A stretch of 35,163 nt of DNA from the IMG/VR virus record IMGVR_UViG_3300042939_001020, positions 1 to 35,163 of that record; one strand, given 5' to 3'. The translations under genes were made by a program, and so were the position numbers. A model generated the notes under the pieces. That model did no database searches. It saw only the letters and a list, made by a program, of their open reading frames with translations, and was not told the origin of the DNA. Below are positions 31,562 through 35,163 of the stretch, piece by piece (the stretch's first letter is position 1; each line of letters starts with the position of its first letter). The stretch is from a virus.

Positions 31562-31822
31562 TTAAATTTCTGTTGTTTCTTCGTTGGACCCTTTTGTTTT
31601 GTTTATCCACTTGTCGACCGAACCTATACCAAATGAACCCAAAACTAACCAAAGGAAAGAATTGAAAATGAATTCATTTATTATCAGGTCTTTTCCAAGT
31701 GTACCTGTGACAATATCTGCAATAGCAAATATAATCATCATGACAAAAGCTAAGAATCCAACGACACTTTTTTCATTGATTGAGTTGTCGTCGTTAAACA
31801 ACTGTGAGAAAAATTTTTTCAT
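31562..31822 (-). CDS. Holin-like small membrane protein, 86 aa
   Basis: Two hydrophobic segments, about 19-42 (SVVGFLAFVMMIIFAIADIV) and 50-70 (EFIFNSFLWLVLGSFGIGSV), are joined by a short loop, with a charged N-terminus and a polar C-terminal tail: the usual shape of a two-pass holin. I recall similar proteins in Bacteroidota phages. It would let the endolysin reach the cell wall. Its leader has TATTTATT then AAGTAAATT, like the endolysin gene, which supports a lysis role. The leader also holds a small hairpin (GGTAA/TTACC). Confidence 0.65.
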   Translation of the reverse strand: MKKFFSQLFNDDNSINEKSVVGFLAFVMMIIFAIADIVTGTLGKDLIINEFIFNSFLWLVLGSFGIGSVDKWINKTKGSNEETTEI

Positions 31823-31828
31823 AATTTG

Positions 31829-31850
31829 GTAATTTACTTACCAATAAATA
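31829..31850 (-). promoter_or_regulatory. Lysis-type leader of the holin-like gene
   Basis: On the minus strand: TATTTATT, three bases, AAGTAAATT, then eight bases before the ATG at 31822. GGTAA and TTACC flank the motif and could form a hairpin. Confidence 0.5.
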
Positions 31851-33020
31851 TTAAAATCCCTGTGATTGTTTTACTCTAATAACGAAATTATCAACCACAG
31901 TTTGACATTCAGCTTGTGTAACAAGCGTACCACCGTTTTTACTCAATAATGTTTTGATTGCCAATATATTTTCTGTTCCTGCACCTGTTGTATATAAATA
32001 ACCTCCGCATCCACCAACGTTTGTTGGTTGAGCAAATGATGTAACTGTTCCGAATGTTGAGTTCCAACTTGGGTGTCCCAACAAAATATACAAATCACAG
32101 TGAGATGGGTCGCTAGCATTATAAGTTTCTCTAAAAAATGCGTATACGGTAAATCCACTCACAGTTGCTCCGCTATAAATTGTACCACTAGCTAAGGTCC
32201 CTCCTCCGTCTGCACCAGAGTTACCACCTGTCTGAAATCCAACAGGAAGTCCAGGTCCAAATGTATCATTATCTCTTGAACCCAAAACCGTAAGTGGTAG
32301 ATATGTTAGAGGTTGAACTCCACCAGGATATTGTTGATAACCTAAACTTATATATCCGAAGCTTGTATCTAAATTTACTGTAGTTGCAGAATTAGTATAG
32401 TTTACGGCGAAAGGATACGAACTTGAGCTATATACATCAGCGCCTATATATTCAGTATTAGAAATAACCCAAGGAGAAGAAATATTTCCATTGTCGTACA
32501 TGTCACCACCTCCATCATTTATATAATAACCATCCCCATCAAGTTGATAAGGATAAAAACTTGGATTTCTAAACTCAGGCATGAATCCTCTCAAATATTC
32601 TGCAATTATTTGTAATTCGGTGTAGGGTGTTTTGGGTGTAAATGAGGTCCAATAACCATTGTTATTCAACCAAGTTACAGCTTCAGTACCATCTAAAAAA
32701 GTTTGAGGGTCATCATCCCAATCAGAAACGGATTCTGCCAAACTTATAAATGACTCTTCAGTTTTTAATTCGCTTCTCCAAAAACCAACAAACGCTGACA
32801 CATCTCCCGATGCTGTATTACCTGTGTGTGAACCAATTGTATCCTCATGAGCAATCACATATCCTAAATCTTGGTCTGGAGTTGACCAAAACGTAACACC
32901 ATAGTTAGCACCAACAACACCATAATCTTGTGGAGTTGTTCCTGCAATTAAATTTCCAACTTTAGTTGTTCCAGGTATTGAACCAACTGGTTTGTACGCA
33001 ACGGGAGTTATAGTAGCCAT
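31851..33020 (-). CDS. Probable tail fibre or appendage protein, 389 aa
   Basis: The protein is rich in Gly, Thr, Ser, Tyr and Asn, with short beta-like blocks, as in phage tail fibres and tips. The segment VTFWSTPDQDLGYVIAHED (about 62-80) recalls a motif I associate with tail proteins of large Bacteroidota phages. The C-terminal part is Gly-rich with repeated SGATVSGFTVY-type strands. There is no signal peptide or leader-like N-terminus (MATITPVAYKPVG). The minus-strand AATATTTATT element (33031-33038) is its promoter. A receptor-binding role is inferred from composition. Confidence 0.6.
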   Translation of the reverse strand: MATITPVAYKPVGSIPGTTKVGNLIAGTTPQDYGVVGANYGVTFWSTPDQDLGYVIAHEDTIGSHTGNTASGDVSAFVGFWRSELKTEESFISLAESVSDWDDDPQTFLDGTEAVTWLNNNGYWTSFTPKTPYTELQIIAEYLRGFMPEFRNPSFYPYQLDGDGYYINDGGGDMYDNGNISSPWVISNTEYIGADVYSSSSYPFAVNYTNSATTVNLDTSFGYISLGYQQYPGGVQPLTYLPLTVLGSRDNDTFGPGLPVGFQTGGNSGADGGGTLASGTIYSGATVSGFTVYAFFRETYNASDPSHCDLYILLGHPSWNSTFGTVTSFAQPTNVGGCGGYLYTTGAGTENILAIKTLLSKNGGTLVTQAECQTVVDNFVIRVKQSQGF

Positions 33021-33030
33021 ATTTTTCTAT

Positions 33031-33038
33031 AATAAATA
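33031..33038 (-). promoter_or_regulatory. TATTTATT element of the appendage gene
   Basis: On the minus strand this reads AATATTTATT, 10 bases before the ATG at 33020, directly after the terminator of the structured RNA. Confidence 0.5.
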
Positions 33039-33044
33039 TTTAAA

Positions 33045-33360
33045 TGATAACAAAAAAGGGGACACCGTCGTGTCCCCTTATATCTCCGTCGAGAAATGTG
33101 TGGTCTAAGTTTTTAATCGGATAGGGAGGTGAGACCGAAAGAACCCCGTGGGATTGGACATATCCTGTTTTGATTATGTGTCACAAAACATCCGAAAAAA
33201 GACATGGTTGTTAGTTTATCAAGGATTAAACAGGAATGACCTTTCCACCTAAACCTCCCGTGTTTTAGTCGTCTCTGTATTTCTGATTTATAAAGCGGAG
33301 AAGAAAGTTAGACGGGGTGAGTATGGGGAACCACCACAAGTAAACATTCCGCTGTCCATG
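33045..33360 (-). ncRNA. Structured non-coding RNA of about 310 nt, class unknown
   Basis: A host-type promoter at 33364-33395 and a strong terminator at 33056-33079 bracket about 310 nt without a convincing frame. Long-range complementarity is high. Pairs include ACCCCGT (33312-33318) with ACGGGGT (33143-33149), GGGAGG (33254-33259) with CCTCCC (33124-33129), TCGGAT (33190-33195) with ATCCGA (33117-33122), and a hairpin TGTTTTG/CAAAACA (33184-33190 and 33166-33172). The second and third pairs cross, which implies a pseudoknot. RNase P, tmRNA and SRP signatures are absent. The whole forms a compact stand-alone RNA gene next to a tRNA. Confidence 0.6.
33056..33079 (-). terminator. Terminator of the structured RNA
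   Basis: AAGGGGACAC pairs with GTGTCCCCTT, a near-perfect stem, followed by a run of T on the minus strand only. It marks the 3' end of the RNA. Confidence 0.9.
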
Positions 33361-33363
33361 TTA

Positions 33364-33395
33364 CAAAGATAAGAAAGATTTTAATGCCTTCCAAA
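33364..33395 (-). promoter_or_regulatory. Host-type promoter of the structured RNA
   Basis: On the minus strand, TTTG (33392-33395), 20 bases, then TATCTTTG (33364-33371). The RNA would begin within the next few bases. Confidence 0.75.
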
Positions 33396-33435
33396 TTCTT
33401 TGATGAAAATTCAGATAAAAATCTGAGTTTTTTCG

Positions 33436-33524
33436 TGGTTGGGGGTGGAGTCGAACCACCGGCACAAGACTGTTCAGGTCCTTGCTCTACCAAAACCCTA
33501 AAGAGTTACTGAGCTACCTCAACC
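33436..33524 (-). tRNA. tRNA-Phe(GAA) with a hairpin inserted in the D loop
   Basis: On the minus strand the acceptor arm is GGTTGAG with CCCAACC (one A-C mismatch), the D stem GCTC/GAGC, the anticodon loop CTGAACA reading GAA, and the T arm GGTGG-TTCGACT-CCACC. The D loop is 23 nt rather than about 8: 15 extra bases (33493-33507) sit between AGT and TGGTA, and AACTC/GGGTT in it can form a five-pair hairpin with a TTTA loop. Position 37 is C, where a purine is usual. The tRNA is either a modified functional form or decayed. Confidence 0.75.
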
Positions 33525-33534
33525 AAATGTCTTA

Positions 33535-33565
33535 CAAAGATAAGAAATCTTTTTAGACCGCCAAA
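33535..33565 (-). promoter_or_regulatory. Host-type promoter of tRNA-Phe
   Basis: On the minus strand, TTTG (33562-33565), 19 bases, then TATCTTTG (33535-33542), ending 10 bases before the tRNA 5' end. Confidence 0.7.
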
Positions 33566-33633
33566 ATTTGTAAGAGCTTTTTTTATTCGAGTACCGAGTA
33601 TCTTTCATCGCCTGTAAGTCCCGAATTGTTTTA
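33542..33633 (-). other. Unassigned segment downstream of the third promoter
   Basis: This stretch of about 90 bases lies between the first and second promoters of the RNA locus. It can form a weak stem (ATTCG/CGAAT) but has no terminator and no clear frame. It may be the 5' part of a longer precursor that includes tRNA-Phe. I see nothing more in it. Confidence 0.3.
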
Positions 33634-33665
33634 CAAAGATAAGGAGAAAAAAAATAACTGTCAAA
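33634..33665 (-). promoter_or_regulatory. Third host-type promoter of the RNA locus
   Basis: On the minus strand, TTTG (33662-33665), 20 bases, then TATCTTTG (33634-33641). Together with those at 33364 and 33535 it makes three tandem promoters of the same type and sequence. Confidence 0.7.
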
Positions 33666-33668
33666 TTT

Positions 33669-33875
33669 TTAAAAGGAGTCCCAAAAAAATTGTTTCCATT
33701 CTTCAAGTTCAGCTGCAGTAAAACCAACTGCTAATCTTGCAGGTGAAATTATGAAGGAGGTAGGTTTTGTATCCAATAAAATAAAATAAATGTCATCGAC
33801 AAAATCATAAGTAACAACTTCTGTATGTCCGCTTTGTAAATAACTACAGAATTCTTGTATTGTGTAAACTATCAT
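33669..33875 (-). CDS. Small hypothetical protein, 68 aa
   Basis: A small soluble protein starting MIVYTIQEFCSYLQSG, with beta-rich middle (IYFILLDTKPTSFIIS) and a helical, Trp-containing end (ELEEWKQFFWDSF). No family is recognised. A TATTTATA element on the minus strand (33879-33886) is 3 bases before the start. Its stop lies just inside the -33 region of the RNA-locus promoter. Confidence 0.6.
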   Translation of the reverse strand: MIVYTIQEFCSYLQSGHTEVVTYDFVDDIYFILLDTKPTSFIISPARLAVGFTAAELEEWKQFFWDSF

Positions 33876-33893
33876 AGTTATAAATATATCAAT

Positions 33894-34184
33894 TTAACTA
33901 ATCCCGTCGAGATACTTTTTTATTGTCCTTCGAATTTTTCTCTCACCTAAGGAATCCCATAATTCATGGACAATATCATAAATTTTAGAGACCAAATATT
34001 TTTTATTATCTTTTAATATCCTTGTTTTATCATCCACCTTTATGAATTTTACAGGCTCCCCCATCCAATCATGATTTACTTGGGTTACAGGAAAATGTCT
34101 TTTCAGATGAAGTAAAAGTTCGTCTGATGTGTCTCCAGAATATTTGGACAATAACTTTAATTTTTCTTCGTAAAGAGAATTCAT
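33894..34184 (-). CDS. Hypothetical protein, 96 aa
   Basis: A charged, helical protein (MNSLYEEKLKLLSKYSGD; C-terminal GERKIRRTIKKYLDGIS). No family is recognised. The ATG at 34184 is chosen because a host-type promoter, TTTG (34218-34221), 20 bases, TATATTTG (34190-34197), ends 5 bases before it; the longer frame to 34220 runs through that promoter. The message would be nearly leaderless. Confidence 0.6.
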   Translation of the reverse strand: MNSLYEEKLKLLSKYSGDTSDELLLHLKRHFPVTQVNHDWMGEPVKFIKVDDKTRILKDNKKYLVSKIYDIVHELWDSLGERKIRRTIKKYLDGIS

Positions 34185-34189
34185 AATAT

Positions 34190-34221
34190 CAAATATATAG
34201 GTATTTATTTTAAAATTCAAA
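34190..34221 (-). promoter_or_regulatory. Host-type promoter, overlapping a divergent TATTTATT element
   Basis: On the minus strand, TTTG, 20 bases, TATATTTG. The plus-strand TATTTATT at 34202-34209, for the small basic protein gene, lies inside the spacer, so the two promoters compete for the same DNA. Confidence 0.65.
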
Positions 34222-34223
34222 CT

Positions 34224-34355
34224 ATGGCAAAAGGTTCAAAATCTTCAGTATCATCAAGAAAAATAACATTTGGAAAAAGAAAAGGTGGAAATGCAAAGAA
34301 ATCTTATAACAAACATTCTCCAAGACCTAAAGCATATCGCGGACAAGGAAGATAA
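34224..34355 (+). CDS. Very basic 43-aa protein ending YRGQGR
   Basis: A 43-residue protein, about a third Lys/Arg, with Gly/Ser spacing (KITFGKRKGGNAKK) and the end KAYRGQGR. I recall small basic phage proteins with the same YRGQGR end, but no known function. It has no fold-forming hydrophobic core, so it likely binds nucleic acid or an acidic protein. Its ATG lies 14 bases after a TATTTATT element. DNA condensation or packaging is inferred. Confidence 0.7.
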   Translation: MAKGSKSSVSSRKITFGKRKGGNAKKSYNKHSPRPKAYRGQGR

Positions 34356-34393
34356 GATTACTTTTTACTGTTTTTATTCTATAATATCTCATT

Positions 34394-34678
34394 ATGGATG
34401 AGAAAAGAAGATTCATACGTCTTTTAGAACTATACATCAACGGTCATCGAGGAAGTGCAGTGGAAGAAATGTATGGTCAAGGTACAACAATCAAAATTCA
34501 TAACGTTATTTTTTCACCAACACAGAAATCGGTTGTCGTGGAGGCTGTAATTATTTTGGGGAATATAATTACAGAAGAAGTTTTAGACAGAGAATTAGCC
34601 GATGTTTTAATTCAAGATGCAATCCCTTTATTCTTTTCAGATTACAGTGTAAAAACTATGGTAAGGTGGGACGTATAA
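34394..34678 (+). CDS. Hypothetical protein, 94 aa
   Basis: The first half (FIRLLELYINGHRGSAVEEM) is helical, the second beta-rich (VVVEAVIILGNIITEEVLD) and then helical, ending VKTMVRWDV. It is soluble, and no family is recognised. The 38 bases before it hold an AT-rich TATAATATC segment but no clear consensus promoter. The stop lies 3 bases from the stop of the convergent gene. Confidence 0.6.
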   Translation: MDEKRRFIRLLELYINGHRGSAVEEMYGQGTTIKIHNVIFSPTQKSVVVEAVIILGNIITEEVLDRELADVLIQDAIPLFFSDYSVKTMVRWDV

Positions 34679-34681
34679 AAA

Positions 34682-34981
34682 TTACCCTTTGATAGTTTTG
34701 ATAAGTTCGTTGTTTTCTCTTTGTAAAAATTCAACTTTTACCGCTAACGCAGAAACTTGTTCCGTTAGTTTTAGTATTGTGGCTCTCATTTCATCCTTTT
34801 CTCTAGATGATTCTTGTAATAGCACTTCAAGCTTAGCAATTCTATCTTTGCAATCGTGACGTATAAATTCTTCATCCCTTTCTTTTCTCATTGCTCTTTT
34901 TTCATAAAATCTCCACGCACTAGCGGAACCTAAAACAGTAACAACAGTTATGAGAACAGTCCAAAACGATTCTTGTGCCAT
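34682..34981 (-). CDS. Membrane-anchored coiled-coil protein, inner-membrane spanin-like
   Basis: One N-terminal membrane segment (about 6-24, FWTVLITVVTVLGSASAW) is followed by a long charged coiled coil with leucine heptads (RIAKLEVLLQES, ATILKLTEQVSALAVKVEFL). That is the shape of an inner-membrane spanin subunit, which helps disrupt the outer membrane in diderm hosts. Its leader (TATTTATT then AAGTAAATT) matches those of the endolysin and holin-like genes, supporting a lysis role. The spanin call rests on architecture and leader only. Confidence 0.55.
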   Translation of the reverse strand: MAQESFWTVLITVVTVLGSASAWRFYEKRAMRKERDEEFIRHDCKDRIAKLEVLLQESSREKDEMRATILKLTEQVSALAVKVEFLQRENNELIKTIKG

Positions 34982-35007
34982 ATAATAAAATTTACTTTCA
35001 ATAAATA
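34982..35007 (-). promoter_or_regulatory. Lysis-type leader of the spanin-like gene
   Basis: On the minus strand: TATTTATT, two bases, AAGTAAATT, then seven bases before the ATG at 34981. Confidence 0.5.
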
Positions 35008-35070
35008 CGAAAAAGAATTAAAAAAAATTTTTTGAGAAAAAAAAGATTTTCACTCATAAGACAATAATTA

Positions 35071-35096
35071 TTATTCTTTTAGAATAATAATAAAAT
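35071..35096. repeat. AT-rich inverted repeat
   Basis: ATTATTATTC and GAATAATAAT form a perfect ten-base inverted repeat around a five-base centre, in a gene-free AT-rich stretch. It may be an operator, a weak terminator or chance in AT-rich DNA. Confidence 0.35.
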
Positions 35097-35108
35097 ATTA
35101 AATAAATA

Positions 35109-35129
35109 AAAAAACTAGAATACTAGTTC
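35109..35129 (-). terminator. Terminator of the right-edge gene
   Basis: On the minus strand AACTAG pairs with CTAGTT around TATT and is followed by a run of T. The stop codon of the gene at the edge lies within the right arm. Confidence 0.75.
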
Positions 35130-35163
35130 TAGGAATTTTCCGTTTTTTTTGGATGGTCACACC
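35116..35163 (-). CDS. C-terminus of a gene running in from the right edge
   Basis: The minus strand reads GVTIQKNGKFLELVF and then TAG. The natural look of the peptide and the terminator overlapping its stop support a real gene end, as with the glycosyltransferase gene. Only 15 residues are visible, so no function can be given. Confidence 0.55.

Noticed and set aside
33045-33360. RNase P RNA, tmRNA or SRP RNA identity for the structured RNA
   Set aside because: GTGGAAAGGTC only weakly recalls the RNase P core, the other conserved regions are missing, and there is no tRNA-like end or SRP tetraloop motif.
33411-33426. Hairpin TCAGAT-AAAA-ATCTGA as terminator of tRNA-Phe
   Set aside because: The T-rich tail is stronger on the plus strand, where nothing is transcribed; on the minus strand it is short and broken, so it was not listed as a terminator.
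33308-33493. 61-residue frame on the minus strand through the RNA locus
   Set aside because: It runs across the tRNA-Phe, its 3' flank and the promoter of the structured RNA, and its sequence looks like translated RNA-gene DNA.
5274-35007. T4-type late promoters TATAAATA
   Set aside because: The sense-strand element here is TATTTATA; TATAAATA appears only as its complement, so the T4 signal cannot be claimed as such.
35116-35163. Other reading frames at the right edge
   Set aside because: The frame ending in TCC-TAG nearer the edge has a TGA a few codons before; the chosen frame is open to the edge and ends in a terminator.
1-35163. CRISPR arrays, insertion sequences or integrase attachment sites
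   Set aside because: I saw no regularly spaced repeats, transposase or integrase genes, or terminal inverted repeats.

Overview
The window looks like a piece of a large tailed-phage genome (probably a T4-like or jumbo myovirus) infecting a Bacteroidota host. Phage evidence: a run of overlapping virion-type genes, thymidylate synthase, an endolysin with holin-like and spanin-like companions, two tRNA genes, many small densely packed genes that switch strand, and short similar N-terminal leaders on several unrelated proteins, like the capsid-targeting propeptides of T4-like phages. Host evidence: several promoters with the Bacteroidota pattern TTTG-N19/20-TAnnTTTG, a lipoprotein with an SC-type lipobox, and a protein ending in a type IX secretion (T9SS) type A sorting domain. 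The DNA is AT-rich with few Shine-Dalgarno sites. No gene was assigned by database search; names rest on motifs I can read.

Layout. 1-5270 (minus): five overlapping genes of probable virion proteins, the last running off the left edge. 5319-9130: a lipoprotein, two Fe(II)/2-oxoglutarate oxygenase-like proteins and a GT17-type glycosyltransferase, a possible modification cluster. 9145-10872 (minus): a tagged protein with two zinc-ribbon units and a four-fold short motif. 10916-12519: host-type promoter, structured leader RNA, two small genes and thyA. 12512-18674: mostly small genes, tRNA-Ser, a cupin-like protein, a DUF5872-type protein and a polyphosphate kinase 2 with a virion-type N-terminal tag.

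18745-25615 (plus) is the most unusual block: eight or so secreted or membrane proteins, including two CsgG-like paralogues, a T9SS-sorted protein with dockerin-like and cohesin-like modules, a calcium/zinc-motif membrane protein, an outer-membrane barrel with a low-complexity linker, and a C-type lectin with an EPN/WND sugar site. Together they could remodel the surface of the infected cell. 25642-26481 is the endolysin. 26636-30409 (plus) is a run of small accessory genes (PspC, metallophosphoesterase, cyclic-phosphate receiver-like protein). 30401-33020 (minus) holds a PD-(D/E)XK-like protein, a holin-like protein and a probable tail appendage protein. 33045-33665 is an RNA locus: three tandem host-type promoters serve an unassigned short segment, a tRNA-Phe with a hairpin inserted in its D loop, and an unidentified structured RNA of about 310 nt. 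The right end holds small genes, a spanin-like coiled-coil protein and the tail of another gene.

Two promoter classes are visible. Most protein genes have TATTTAT(A/T/C/G), in the sense direction, just before the start codon. The RNA genes, the thyA leader and a few small genes have the host-type TTTG/TAnnTTTG promoter. The endolysin, holin-like and spanin-like genes, though far apart, share TATTTAT(A/T) followed by AAGTAAATT, which suggests a dispersed lysis regulon.
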